From assembly GCA_034509755.1 (NCBI GenBank), contig CM067556.1, forward strand, positions 40,594,045 through 40,658,044: DNA of 64,000 nucleotides, written 5' to 3'. Below the pieces are notes generated by a model that was not told where the DNA came from, did not search any database, and saw only the letters and a list, made by a program, of their open reading frames with translations. The position numbers and the translations under genes are program-made. Below are positions 11,606-23,205 of this stretch, in pieces (the first letter of the stretch is position 1; the number at the start of each line of letters is the position of its first letter). The stretch comes from Anisodus tanguticus. Lineage: Eukaryota > Streptophyta > Magnoliopsida > Solanales > Solanaceae.

Positions 11606-12160
11606 CCTTTCCTTGGCTACTATAACTTTTAAGTGATATTTTGGATTGGGGCTTAAGTAATACAGGCATCAGTGAATAATGGTATACTTATTTAAATGTG
11701 CACTCCAACATTTCTGAAATAGTTAAGAGTGTTGTATAACAGAGTAATAGATTTAAAGATAGGTTAGGCACACCGAAAAATGATGTTATCTTTAAAGGTA
11801 TTAATTCCTCCCTCTCAGGTGTAAAAGGTTCACTAAGGAATGAACCTTCCAAGATACAAAACCTATAACTCTCAGAAATTCGAAAGTTATATTCTAACGA
11901 AATTCAGAAGCAGAAATCGCAAGTATAAAATATAGATTTTGAAAGATAGAAGAAAGAATAAATCACAGAGAAGGGAATCTCAAATTATTTTTTATTATCA
12001 CTTCCACTTCTGCAAAGCACTAAGTATTTTGTTGATACTTAATGGTTTCCCCGAAGCGTTGCAACACTTTCACGAAGGGATACTTCGTTCACGAATCAAT
12101 TTTGTTATAAAACTATTTTCGTTCCCTCTCTATTTTAAAATATTAATTTATTTCTTTCTT

Positions 12161-12165
<5 letters not shown>

Positions 12166-12207
<42 letters not shown>
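12166..12207. repeat. (TA)n microsatellite
   Basis: About 20 TA units inside the solo-LTR candidate. Confidence 0.95.
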
Positions 12208-12209
<2 letters not shown>

Positions 12210-12360
12210 TAAGAGAAAGTTTTGATTTATTGAAGCTATTATTGGTTTCCCTCCATAATGAAAGGGAACACAAGAGTTTGACCAACATGTTAAGCCCATT
12301 AATTTTTTATAGCCACAAGGAAGTTCAAACTTCTACTCAAACACTAATGTGGGACAAATG

Positions 12361-12453
12361 ACTCTTACTCAAAACCAATGTAGGACAAATGACTCTTACT
12401 CAAAACCAATGTAGGACAAATGACTCTTACTCAAAACCAATGTGGGACAAATA
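12361..12453. repeat. Three 31-bp tandem repeats
   Basis: Units start at 12361, 12392 and 12423 (ACTCTTACTCAAAACCAATG and the rest of each unit) and differ at one or two bases. A degenerate unit precedes them at about 12334-12360. They lie just upstream, in minus-strand sense, of the TATA box at 12303-12315, a position where U3 enhancer repeats occur in plant copia elements. Confidence 0.92.
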
Positions 12454-12621
12454 ACTCAATTATGATGGAAATACTCATATCCAATATGTGATATATAACA
12501 AATAGCCTTAACATTAAACTCCTTTTGCAATTGATTAAGAAGGAAAAAGTCATCTGGCATTGGACATTTCCTGCTTTAGTTTCTTTCCGTCATATAACTC
12601 TACGATCATGTTGTAAGAATG

Positions 12622-12779
12622 AATTAATCTCCCTTGGGGAATCTTTCTCATTAATACAAATATATATAGATGTACAATGTTGAATCCTTTTACAATAAGG
12701 ATCTCAATCCTACCATAATTGTACATAATAAAATATAGTAAATATGTAATCTAGTCTAGGTAGTACACGTGCTAATACA
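12622..12779 (-). repeat. 3' LTR of copia element B
   Basis: 158 bp matching 17527-17684 with a few differences. The first two plus-strand bases are AA rather than TG. The right side adjoins a polypurine tract on the minus strand (CTCCCGCTCCGACTGCGGGG). Confidence 0.88.
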
Positions 12780-12865
12780 CCCCCGCAGTCGGAGCGGGAG
12801 GAGGCCGGATGCTAAGATTGGATCTGAAGTCGAGGAAGAGCTGTCGAGGAACTGATATGAAGAAG

Positions 12866-14246
12866 TCACATGGAGCACCCTAACATGACCAAGAGCAACC
12901 TTCTCACGAAAAAAGTGTATATCCATCTCAATGTGCTTGGTTCGCTGATATTGAACCGGATTATGAGATAAACATATAGCGGATATGTTATCACATTAAA
13001 CCAAAGACGCCTTACGCAAGGGACATTGCAGCTCCAAAAGAAGGTTTCGAAGCCAATTGATCTCCGCAACAACATTAGCAACGTCTTTGTACTCGGCTTC
13101 TGCACTAGAACGGGATAGGGTGGCCTGCCTCTTGGCAGACCATGATATGAGATTATTCCCTAAGAACACATAATAGCCGGAGGTGGAGCGTTGCGTGTTC
13201 GGACAGCCTGCCCAATCAGCATCCGTGTATGATAACAACCTGGTCGGTGTTGAGAGGTATAGGTTCAATCCATAATCAAGTGTTCCCTTAACATATCGAA
13301 TGATACGCTAAAGGGCAGTAAAATGAGGCTCCCTGGGGGCATGCATAAATAAGCATACCTGCTGAACAGCATACGCGATGTCAGGCCTGGTGAAGATAAG
13401 ATACTGAAGTGCACTTGCAAAACTCCTGTAAAGGGTGGGATCGGACACTGGGTTACCATCAACAACACTAAGCTTTGATTTAGAGTCAACCACAGTGGAC
13501 ATGATCTTGCAGTTTGCCATTTTAGCCCTGTACACTATCTCTTCTGCATACTTGCGCTGACAAAAAAACATAGTATCTGCAGAACGAGTCACTGATATCC
13601 CCAAAAAATAGCTCAACTTCCCCAAGTCAGTCATAGCAAATTCGGTTTTAAGTAGTGCAATAATCTCATATTTCAACACATCAGAGGAGGCGGTAAGCAC
13701 AATGTCATCCACATATAACAATAAATAAGCAATGCTACTACCTCGATGAAAAGTAAATAGAGAATTATCACACTTGCTGCATACGAACCCAATTTGCATA
13801 ATGTACTGTGCAAAGCGATCATACCATGCTCGAGGGGGCTGTTTCAAACCATAGAGTGACTTACGAAGATGACATACATGCTAAGGGGCTGGTGGATGAA
13901 CAAAACCAGGTGGTTGGTGCATATAAACCATTTCTTTCAGATCACCATGTAGAAATGCATTCTTCACATCAAGCTGATGAATATGCCAATGTTTACCCAT
14001 AGCAATACTCAGAACTGTGCGAATGGTAGCCAGTTTCACAACCGAACTGAATGTCTCACCGCAATCAATACATTTCTGTTGATTAGTGCCATTGGCCACA
14101 AGTCTAGCCTTATACATTTCTAAGTCACCACTGTCTCTGTATTTGTGATGAAAAAGCCACATGCATCGGATCACATTCACCCCCTCTGGCCGAGGAACCA
14201 AATCCCAAGTGTGTTGTTTTGTTAAAGTATTAAACTCTTCACACAT
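12866..14246 (-). pseudogene. Copia B reverse transcriptase and RNase H remnant
   Basis: On the minus strand, 14246-13881 carries the RT start (TWDLVPRPEGVNVIRCMW, HQLDVKNAFLHGDL). 13847-13308 continues with QPPRAWYDRF and the catalytic YVDD box in LLLYVDDIVLT, then the ALQYLIFTRPDIAYAV region. 13268-12866 carries RNase H with SYTDADWAGCP, SWSAKRQATLSRSSAEAEY and the tail. At least three frameshifts separate the blocks. The active-site residues are still readable but no continuous polyprotein exists. Confidence 0.92.
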
Positions 14247-16483
14247 GGCCGCATTCCAATTTTGGTCTAGTTTGGCTAATTTTGAATTTTGGGGAATTGG
14301 GGAAATGGTTTGTGTGGATAGGTTAAATTGGAATTTAGGTTTGAAAATCCCGTGTTAGGCATGGGTTTCCATACGGTGTGTGGGGGTAGTGTGGGTGTTT
14401 GTGCTGCTAACCGGGTCTGGGTCACGGTGTGGGAGTGGGTCCAGGTACGGGTGTGGTATGTCGATTTGGTTGTTGGGTAATGCTACTGGTTGGTTAGTTT
14501 CTAGGTTCGATGAAGGGTGGTGTGAGAATATCGATCTGGGCAGATCGATAAGGGGTAAGATGGAGGATGTGGGGTAGGATGTCGGAGGGAGGGTTAGGAT
14601 GGATGGGTTGGGTCTGTGTTTCGATAGTGGTGGTATGGTGTGGGTTTCCAGTGGCTTGGGGGTTTGCGGGATTTCCATGGGATGGTGGAGGTGACAAAGT
14701 CAAAGGGATGATGTCTGGTGGTGAAATCAAGATGGTGGGCTGATAGTCGGGGGTGGCAGTCAGTGGTATTTATAACTAAGAACAGTATGGTGACGGGGAC
14801 GCAGAGATGCAGTCAGTGGTGGTGGCTGGAGGTGGTAAAACCGCAGACAGGCGGTCGACGGTGTTTGTAGTGGGTGGCAGAGGTGGTGTTTGGGCGGTGG
14901 ACTGACACAGTTCGCTGAGAATGACGGAGGAGATGTCGGACTCGTCAAGAAAGGTATAGTCCATTTTTCAGAATTTTTGAATATTCGAAAAAGGGAAGGT
15001 AGTTTCATCAAACGTGACGTGACGAGAGACGTGGATTTGATGAGTGGACAGATCATAGCAGAGATAGCCCCTATGATTAGATGGGAAGCCTACAAAGACA
15101 CATGATGTGGTTCGAGGTGCTAATTTGTGAGGGGCAGTGGAGGCAAGATTGGGGAAACACAGGCAACTGAATATCTTAAGGTGGTCGTATGAAGGGATTC
15201 GATGGTATAGAATTTTGGTTGGGTCATTTATGAAGGATGCTAGTAGGTAAAATATTTAGAATGTATTCTACCATTTTGATTGCATAGACCCAGAAGGATG
15301 GAGGAAGGAAGGCATGAAATAGTAAAGTACGAACCATGTTATTTATGGTGCGGATGATTCATTTTTTGCTTTACCATTTTGAGGTGATGTGTAGGGACAT
15401 GAGAAATGAAAAAACATGCCATTGTTTCGACAGAATCGGTGAAACATGGAATTATTAAATTCACTACCATTATCACACTGAAAGGATTTGATGCATTTTT
15501 TAAACTGTGATTTGATAAAGGTACGAAACTCAAGAAATTTGGCAAACACTTCTGATTTAAATTTGAGTGGGTAGATCCAAATATAATGAGAAAAATCATC
15601 TAACAAGACAAGACAATATTTATGACCCAGTGAACTAGAGATAGGAGATGTCCATAAATCAACATGAATAATATCAAAAGGAGAAAATGTAATACTTGTA
15701 GGTGATTTAAAAGGAAGACGAACATGTTTGCCTAAAGAATAAGAAACACGGTGCTGGGCAAGTTTCCCATTATTACATGTAATAAAATTATCGCCTCTAA
15801 GAAAATTAAAAACTGGGGCTCCTGGGTGGCCAAGCCTATTATGCCAAGTTGACGGAGAGATAGCGGCTAGAGATATGGGAGAGCAAGAGCTGGCAGTGGA
15901 GGTGGATGGGAATGGCTAGAGATCCCCCATGCTATTGCATCTCGTAAGAGGTGTCCCCGTATGAAGATCCTTCACAGTAAAACCAAAAGGGTCAAAGTCA
16001 ACAGAGACGGAATTATTACGAGTAAATTTGTGGACAGAAATTAAGTACTTAATGATGTTCGAGGCATACATGACATTATTAAGTGGAAAGGGTGGATGAG
16101 GCAGTGGTGTGTAGGCGGTACCATAGCCCTGGATTAGAATGCGATGACAATTTCCAACAGTAATGTATTGAGGATGCTTTAAATGAAACAGTTTGGGAAT
16201 TTACCTGCAGAGCAGGTGAGGTGAGATGTGGCGCCCGGGTCCATATACCAATTCTCATCGGGCTGCTGCAAGTTCAAACTGCTAAAAGCCTAGCCCAAAT
16301 CAGAGGGGGCTAGAGTATTGGGCTGCTGTGAGAAGTGGGCCCGAGAGATATGGGCATGTGGCTGCTAGTAATGGACTGGTCTATATCCTGGACCCGGGCC
16401 CAATACGCATGGGTTCTGAAAGTGGAACTGGACTGGCTGGACAGCTGGATATGCGGCCCACTTCTCGTGTTGGGAGGCGTCTG
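14247..16483 (-). pseudogene. Copia B protease, integrase and proline-rich linker remnant
   Basis: The minus strand shows a protease/pre-integrase part at about 16260-15800 (peptide pieces matching the corresponding region of element E), integrase core at 15606-15339 with LDDFSHYIWIYPLK, CDNGSEF and SPQNGKAK, and a proline/histidine-rich linker at about 15056-14355 that joins integrase to RT. Two overlapping frames cover the integrase end, showing a frameshift near 15350-15360. Confidence 0.82.
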
Positions 16484-16713
16484 CTAGGCCGGCCCACGAG
16501 GTTGATGAACTAGGCTGCTACGGCTGCTGACTGGCCTGTTGTCCCCTGCCGCCTCTACCGCGGCCCTTCCCCTTACGTCCACTGTCACGGCCGCTACAGC
16601 CCTTGTCGCCGCGGTTTTGTCATAACTGACTATTTTCCGGTGCTGGCCGGCAGCGGTACTGTTTTGTGTGGACGTGTCAACTGCTAACGCCTTTTGGTTG
16701 TGCTCATTTTGCT

Positions 16714-17483
16714 TCACACATCGTGTCTCTTCCAACCGTAACTGCGAACGAGCTTTGTTAAAACTGGGTAGGGGTCAGCCTGTTGTATCATTGTGGCTAA
16801 CATGTCATGTTCACCTTTTGGTAGGCCTGCAACCAATTGTAACACCATCTTTGTTTCGGAAACAGGCGTGCCGACGTTGGACAATTGGTCAACCACCAGT
16901 TTTAACTGCCTGCAATACTCCGTCAAATTAGAAAAAAATTCAAGACGGGTGTTGTTGAATTTCTCTTCCAAGTACACTGCGCGAGTGTTCTTATTGTCTT
17001 GAAAAAATTCTTCCAAACGTGTCCATAAATCACGAGCTGAGGCACCCATTTTCATGATTGTGTAGAGTACATCCTTGGATGTGGTGCATATATCCACTGT
17101 TTGACCATGGCATCGAGGCGACGCCAGGTGGTCTCATCCATATCGAGAGGACGGGGGAAAGAGTCGTCTATATGATCAAGCACATGATATACACATGCAT
17201 GAATTCAAAACAGTTCCACCCATGACCAGTATTGGCCATCTTCCTGATCAATAATTAAAGGTATAAAATTCTTGATGTTAGTAACGGCGAGAGCCGGATA
17301 GAAAGGTGGTGAGGAGAGGGTTGTGGGTGTTTGGATGACGATTGGGGTAGAAGCGGAAGCATTGGAAGAGGTAGGAGTAGCCAAATTTTCCATTAGAGTA
17401 GTGGGGATTGAAAAAAAATGGGATATAGAGAAAAACCAAGTATGCCGTCGGCCGAAGAGGAGAAAGTATGGGGGCGGCGGCAA
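16714..17483 (-). pseudogene. Copia B gag remnant (UBN2-type)
   Basis: The gag start lies at about 17395 on the minus strand (MENLATPTSS...), with the frame also open upstream to 17483. It continues as FYPALAVTNIKNFIPLIID, typical of UBN2-type copia gag. A second piece at 17097-16714 holds TRLEEFFQDNKNTRAVYLEEKF and the LADQLSNVG-like box (LVVDQLSNVGTPVSE). Between them the frame is broken near 17100-17200. A glycine/arginine-rich tail follows down to about 16490. No clear CCHC knuckle was seen. Confidence 0.88.
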
Positions 17484-17514
17484 GGAGGAGGATTTTTCTA
17501 AGTTAGGGTTTTGG

Positions 17515-17526
17515 CTCCTGATACCA
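17515..17526 (-). other. Primer-binding site of copia element B
   Basis: The reverse complement is TGGTATCAGGAG, matching the 3' end of plant initiator tRNA-Met, directly beside the 5' LTR. Confidence 0.85.
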
Positions 17527-17684
17527 TGTTAATCTCCCTTGGGGGGTCTTTCTCATTAATACAAATATATATAGGTGTACAATGTTGAATCCTTCTACAA
17601 TAAGGATCTTAATCCTACCATAATTATACAATACAAAATATGGTAAATATGTAAACTAGTCTAGATAGTACACGTGCTAATACA
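17527..17684 (-). repeat. 5' LTR of copia element B
   Basis: 158 bp, TGTTAATC to CTAATACA on the plus strand, matching 12622-12779. It adjoins the primer-binding site. Confidence 0.92.
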
Positions 17685-18750
17685 TGTAGTACTTTTCATC
17701 TTCAAACTTCAGGTGCCCTCAATTGTTACTAGATATAATATAGAAGTAAATATGTGAGTTATGATAGACAAAACACATATTCGACTTGAATTGATATGCA
17801 GTTAGTAGAGAGTTAACAGAAAGTAGCTACAAGTTTTCAAATGGTTGTAGATACATTCATGGAACTCTCAAATGTGGCGAGGCCTCTTTATGATGTAAGG
17901 TAGTTACTTGCATTCACAAAAAAGTTGGCACATTTAGATCTGAATGGCACAATTCAAAGGAAAATTATTAATAAAGATTTGAATTCTCAAAGTTGATTCT
18001 AGTTATATGTGTTCATATTAAACTTCTGAAATTGAGGTAATCTCATATTTCTCAATCTGGCGTCCAAGTTGTTGGTTTCATATTATTTTTTATAAGAAAT
18101 GGCAGTTCTAAAAGACCAAGAATATATTACTTAGTGACAAAGTAATGGATACCTTACAGAGCGTGAAAAGTTGAAAGGGATACATTTTTTGTGAAATAGT
18201 TGAGATCCCTCCATCTTTAATTGGAAGTCTTGGACTCGAGCCCTAGAAAAGGACAACTTCTTGGTATGGAGCACTTTACCGGACGCACTTGCACAATGCT
18301 AATTCTAATTAGTCGGACCAATACATCGAAGAGTGAAAAAGAAAGTGTGAACGTGGTATCGTAGGACATCCATGTCATTGCCTGCTGTTCACATTCTATA
18401 AAATGAGAAGTTTTGTCTTAGCACCTTTAATCCCATTTCGTTTACTAGCATTTTGATTACATTAGCAACAACTTTTTTTCTGATTTGTCAATGCCATGTC
18501 GTCTACTTTTTCCACATCTTTATTGATTAATTAAAAAGTCTGGTGGAAGTTGACTCACATTCAGCAGAATATACAGTCACTTATTCCGCAAATGACAATA
18601 ATATCCCTTATCCAACATTTGGAGTAGTTGATTACTACTCACAGAGAAATCTTTATTATCGTAGATTTTGCTAATGCAGATAGTTTATCTCTTTAAGCCT
18701 TTAGATTACCCTTTACTTAGGTCTTCATCGAAAGTTAAATTGGAGTTCTA
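17685..18750. other. Intergenic DNA, nothing recognised
   Basis: AT-rich sequence without a supported reading frame or recognised repeat. Confidence 0.5.
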
Positions 18751-18756
18751 ACTCGG

Positions 18757-19000
18757 GTTTGCAGGACCTGTTAAAAGTCTTCTCTGTGATATTATTGGTA
18801 CTCTAAAACTAATTCTGGTATTGTGCATCGCTCTCATTTTTGAAATGTTTTGTTTTGGCATCACTATAAATTCTTTGCTTATGTGGATAGTAATGTTACA
18901 TCGGAGTCAGAAGTGTTAGATACTTATGATAGATTAATAGCATTTGCAGAGACTGAATATGTATATAGTAGTAGAAAAAAGTTAGTTTCCTGATAGTAGT
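18757..19000 (-). pseudogene. GEM-like copy C, exon remnant only
   Basis: Minus-strand sequence at 18757-18805 matches the first recognised exon of GEM copy B (plus-strand phrase GTTAAAAGTCTTCTCTGTGA is identical at 18777 and 21784), and 18930-18990 matches the upstream end of that exon region. Stops and indels break the frame and the GRAM exons are absent nearby. The following 19030-19260 matches the upstream flank of copies A and B. It is the decayed 5' end of a third array member. Confidence 0.72.
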
Positions 19001-19299
19001 TATGTGTGAGTCGTCCTTTGGTCATCATCACTAACTTTCTTTGTAGCAAAAGTTGAGGCACATATGCTGATTCACAATGACAGAAGGCAGAAAATCTATG
19101 AAAGTTGAAAACTTTATCTTTCTTTCAGCAATTGCATAGTGATTCTTTGAGACAAAAAGATTCAAAATGATCTAAGCATGATAAGTTTAACATCATGTTG
19201 TTCTTCTCATAATACTTTTTGAGCTGGCATGTTTGCTTTCTCAATAACCTCTTTCTTTCAGATCTTACTTTTCCTTTCTTATTTCTGTTTGGGTCATTC

Positions 19300-20990
19300 G
19301 TTAGTATATCCTCCTAGCTTGTCAGTATGATATTTGGTTATATCATCTGAAGAGAGACTGGTCTACAGAATATACTTGAAAACTGTCTATGAAAGTACAC
19401 ATTGCCAAAAAGTATCTTGGCTTGTGAAAATGCACTTTTTCTAATACAGGATAAAAGTCTGATGCTGATTGTTAGCATATGTGTTACTTAAACTTTTATT
19501 GCTGTCATGCTTCCTCTTATATGTAACCAACTGAAAATAAATTAGTTGGTGCATAATAAAGTTGGCATATTTCAATAGATTAGGATTTTTTTCAAATTTT
19601 AGTCAATATGGGGTTCTCTTAATGAGCATATGGTACATTCTGAGTAAGTTTGGTGAATATAAGATTAAGTATATGTTACTTAACAACTAAGGCTACAAAT
19701 ATACGGATGGTAGGCCATGCATGCTAATGAAAAGCCTTGATTGTTCATTCAAGCTAGCTTTTGAATCACTGGAATTTCTATAGGTGTTGATGCTTGAATG
19801 TATCATATATAGCCTTTTTCATGAATATTCTTGTGCATCCATTGGCCATAAAATGAGTTCTGTTAAAAGAGTTAAGGAATTAAAAGCGGAGTTCTAACAC
19901 ATCACTTTGATAAATTGTTCAAATACTGCTAATAGAGAAAATAAGCACTTTGAATTGTTAATTAGTCGTCAAAGATAGCTTAGAACCAAATAGTTTATTA
20001 TCTGATAGATCATTCCATTCTAATATTCTACACGAGAATTATCAGTATAAGCCATTTCCGATAATCTGCTTCCCGAATGCGAGGGACTAGTGGTGTCCGA
20101 TGAAGAGGGACATAGTTGACCATATTTCATGGCATTTGAATTGCCAACAGGTCAAATATGAGCCTAACAAATTAGGTGAGTTGACTCAGAGGATGCCTGC
20201 ACCCAAGTGGAAGTGAGAACGCATTACTATGGACTTTATGGCAGGGTATCCACTTTGAGGAAGCTTGACGCAGTCTGGGTAAATTGTGGACACGTTGACA
20301 ATGTCTGCACATTTCTTACCGGTTCAGACTATCTACACTCTATATCGTTACAATACTAGTTTTTGCGTCATTTTTGTTTTGGACTCAGTAAAGTATGAGT
20401 AAGTTCATGCCTATGATGGGTAGAATGCTTGCTAAGTGTTATTTACCGGCCTCCAATTTTGGATTATTTTTTATATATCACTAATATCTTAATATCACAT
20501 CAGCTCTTATAGGACAAGTAAAAGAAGAACTTATACTAATGTTATGTCTTGAACTCTCGGAGCTTATTTACAAATTGCATCAATCTTACAAAATAGAATA
20601 TATCATAAATATCACGAATTACATGCAGATACCTCTAATAACTAATGTACAGGCTCACACTTGACTCTTAGAGGAAATTATGCAGAAGAATAAGAAGATC
20701 TCTTGCTTTGAAAAGAAAATCTGATATCTCAATATCACCATTAACTCTTACAAAAGGTTTCGATCTTTTTTTTGCTGTTATATGGAAAAGTAAAAGAACA
20801 TAAACTAATGGCTCTATTAGCAGCTTATACGACATATTGTATGTGTATATCTATTCTAGTCTAGCAACTAATAATATACAAGCTCATTCATCTATACTGA
20901 GACAACTTTGCCATAGAATACTGTGGAATTCTGAACCTACTCCAGTTTGTATACATAAAACCAATGTGTATAGCAAAAGTCCCAGCTTTG
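19300..20990. other. Intergenic DNA with duplicated GEM-array flanks
   Basis: No gene was recognised. Two stretches repeat one another and the downstream flank of copy A: about 3700-3920, 20480-20690 and 20680-20900 share phrases such as CATTCATCTATACTGAGA and GGAAATTATGCA. About 19460-19745 resembles 23345-23490 (shared AACTAAGGCTACAA-type text). These are leftovers of segmental duplication. Confidence 0.6.
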
Positions 20991-21979
20991 TCATAGAGTA
21001 TAGTGGCCTTGAGTCTCATAAATAGCCTCTTGAAGACATTTCAAGATGCTCTTGTGATTCAAGAATCCCATGAACCAGAAATCAAAATTATCCTCAGTTA
21101 CTACTTGGATGTACTTGTGCGATGGTTTCTTCAAACTCTTACTCTCCATGGCTTTCTTTATTTTTCTCAGTGGAATCGAGATCTATACCAGTTCATGAAA
21201 AAAAGAGTTAGAATACTTCTTAAGATAATTGATTTAGATTTTGCAGAAGCAGAAAAAACTGAGTATGCTGCAAAGACATACCTTGTAGTAGAATTTAATA
21301 ATCTCGCCAGAGGGAGAAGAAATCTTAATTGGTTTGTGACTGACAAAAGAAACCCTATCTGTGGAAATGAAGAGAAGGCCTGCTATAGGACCTGCTATTG
21401 TTTGTAATGTACACTGAGTTACCTTTACAATTTTTTCTTCGGGTTTGACACTGAGATTTTGCACAAACACTTCCTTTATTCTTCTCGCTTTGAGAATCTT
21501 TGTGCCCTGGAGGCTTAACTTGCCCTTCACACTTCTGATCAGTCGAGGCCATAATCTATCTGCAGGACAAATTAAATAACAAGGCAATGAGTCAATTAGG
21601 AAAGATATTGTCTTCAAATAGTACAAATATGGGAAGAAAGCTGGGAAAAGTAATCTCCTCGCTGTAAGCTTTTTGGTTGAATCAAGTACTTACCATCCTC
21701 TTGAAAGCCATCTGAAATTTTTTTAAGTGTATGCCTTGTGCTTTTTGATTTTTCAAGGGTCTGCGACGAGTTTACAGGACCAGTTAAAAGTCTTCTCTGT
21801 GATCTCATGGGAACTCTTTGGATTGGCATCATTGTAACTTCGTTGTTTTTTGTTAACTTTCGACTCAAAGCCGCTGTTTGTGATGAATTAATAGCCTGTG
21901 CAGAGGTTGCATATATATTATATAAGAGGAAAAAGGTGAGTGCCCTGGTAGTTATCCATGAGACATCATTTTTGGTCAT
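20991..21979 (-). CDS. GEM-like GRAM-domain protein, copy B (spliced, apparently intact)
   Basis: Three exons are readable on the minus strand. The first ends at a GTAAGT donor (exon to 21694). The second is 21559-21282 with a TGCAG acceptor and GTATG donor. The third is 21182-20991 and ends in TGA. Junctions keep frame. The GRAM domain spans the second exon and the start of the third: SVKGKLSLQG, a KVTQC strand, AGPIAGLLFISTDRVSF, then ISIPLRKIKK, and the family's C-terminal block TEDNFDFWFMGFLNH. GEM/ABR-type GRAM proteins are small membrane- or lipid-associated proteins linked to hormone responses and cell division or patterning. The start is uncertain: in-frame ATGs lie at 21979 and 21832. 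A CTGCACAG acceptor-like site near 21893 suggests a further upstream exon. No nonsense codon was seen in these exons, unlike copy A. Confidence 0.72.
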
Positions 21980-21999
21980 CAAAGAACAACTCTGAAAAA

Positions 22000-22690
22000 G
22001 TTTAGGCACATGTGCTGATTCACAATGATCAAAGGCGGCATTCCTGTGAAAGTTAAATACTTTATCTTTCTTTCAGCAAATAAGTAAAGGTATTTGAGAC
22101 AAGAGGATTCAAAACGATCTATGCATGTGAAGGATCTGATAAGTGATAAGTGGTGACTAATACTTTTTGAGTTGGCAAACTTGCTTTCTGATGTAACCAC
22201 TAGCTTTCAGAATTTCAGATGTTACTTTCCTATTATTATTTCTTATTCTGGCCATTATATATCCCTCATATCTCACAGAATCCATCTTACTTTACTACAA
22301 AATACAACTTGGATCAGTAGGTTTTGAAGCTAAAGACCGAAGAGAATTGTTAGATCAAGTGCTTACTATCATTACAAAAGTTATATCTGATAGCAAGGGT
22401 GCAACTTTATTTCTTAACCATGGCCATCAAGCAAGCGTCATGTTCTACCATGACTCTGACCCGTGCCATCCCCGGCCCATCATCTGGCCTCGCCATAGGC
22501 AGGATATCGGCATTACCCAACAAGACATGTCTATGAAAGTGTATTAATGTGGGATAAGCCTTTAGAGTAAATATGCATTGCCACAAGTTATCTTAGCTTG
22601 TGAAAGGACACTTAAGCTAATTTGTTATTCTCTTTGTGTGAGTCTATTTTGTCACAAGTTGAACTCAAGGATTATTAGATCATTCATTTT
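22000..22690. other. Upstream flank of GEM-like copy B
   Basis: No gene was recognised. 22000-22200 matches the upstream regions of copies A and C and is the presumed promoter side of copy B. The rest is unassigned. Confidence 0.5.
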
Positions 22691-22694
22691 GATG

Positions 22695-23205
22695 ATAAAT
22701 TAGACAAGATGAGGGAAGCGAGACTGAGATGGTTCGGACATGTGAAGAGGAGGTGTGAGGATGTACCAGTGAGGAGGTGTGAGAGACTGGCTATAGCAGG
22801 AGTGATGAGAGGCAGTGGTTGGCCGAAAAGAATTGGGAGAGGTGATTAGACATGACATGACATGACACAACTCCAGTTGACTGAAGACATGATCTTAGAT
22901 AGGAAGGTGTGGAGGTCGAGAATTAGGATAGATGGTTACTTGTAGTCGTATGATTTAGATAGTCGCGTAGTTTCTTTTTTGCCGATGTGTATTGATATCT
23001 GTTACTATATTTGTTTTGCACATTTGTTAATTTATTATCTCTTCTTCTTTTCTATATTCATGCATCAGGTACATTTCTTTTGAGCCGAGGGTCTATTGGA
23101 AATAGTCTCTCTATCCTATAAAGGTAGAGGTAAGGTCTGCGTACATCCTACCCTACCCAGACCCCACTTGTGTGATTACACTAGATATGTTGTTGTTGTA
23201 ATTAG
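22695..23205 (+). mobile_element. RTE-type LINE 3' end with TS/SINE-like tail
   Basis: The plus strand translates at about 22706-22930 as pieces of the C-terminal RT tail typical of plant RTE LINEs: MREARLRWFGHVKRR, VRRCERLAI, and a degraded VWRSRIR-like end. It continues through a T-rich 3' UTR into GAGCCGAGGGTCTATTGG, AGGTAAGGTCTGCGTACATC and ends in TTG repeats near 23200. This tail is the one shared by Solanaceae TS SINEs. The 5' part of the LINE is missing and the frame carries stops. Confidence 0.85.

Larger units (their letters stand above)
11780..12512 (-). repeat. Probable solo LTR (minus strand) with repeated U3 motif and TATA box
   Basis: In minus-strand sense the segment begins TGTTAAGGCTATTTG at 12512, then has three tandem 31-bp units (12453-12361), then a TATA box (GGCTATAAAAAAT, about 12303-12315). 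Downstream lie an AT microsatellite and AT-rich U5-like sequence. That order (TG start, repeated U3 block, TATA, leader) is LTR-like. No internal coding sequence or partner LTR adjoins it. The left boundary near 11780 is approximate and no target duplication was recognised. Confidence 0.5.
12622..17684 (-). mobile_element. Copia element B with short (158-bp) LTRs
   Basis: This is a Ty1/copia element on the minus strand. LTRs are 12622-12779 and 17527-17684. The sense 5' LTR is followed by TGGTATCAGGAG (reverse complement of 17515-17526), an initiator-methionine-tRNA-type primer-binding site. A polypurine tract (reverse of about 12780-12803) precedes the other LTR. Gag, protease, integrase, a proline-rich linker, RT and RNase H follow in copia order, all broken by stops or shifts. 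The target duplication is not clear. Gag resembles the UBN2-type gags of elements D (46 kb) and E (53 kb), so the three belong to one broad lineage. Confidence 0.93.

Noticed and set aside
11431..11625. Open frame ending in Ile-Tyr repeats; likewise 11939-12208 and 50230-50424
   Set aside because: The repeats are translations of (TA)n microsatellites, with no homologous domain.
12344..12460. Tandem repeats as a possible CRISPR-like array
   Set aside because: The 31-bp units are directly adjacent without spacers, and this is a plant nuclear genome.
12600..12625. Target duplication for copia element B
   Set aside because: The five bases outside each LTR (GAATG on the left, TGTAG on the right) do not match; a short TGTAA/TGTAG resemblance is offset and not convincing.
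14355..15056. Proline-rich reading frames as a possible host cell-wall protein
   Set aside because: They lie between integrase and RT of copia element B on the same strand and are its linker region.
22347..22547. Plus-strand 66-codon frame upstream of GEM copy B
   Set aside because: No recognisable domain; it lies in the flank upstream of copy B, beyond the part that matches the other copies.
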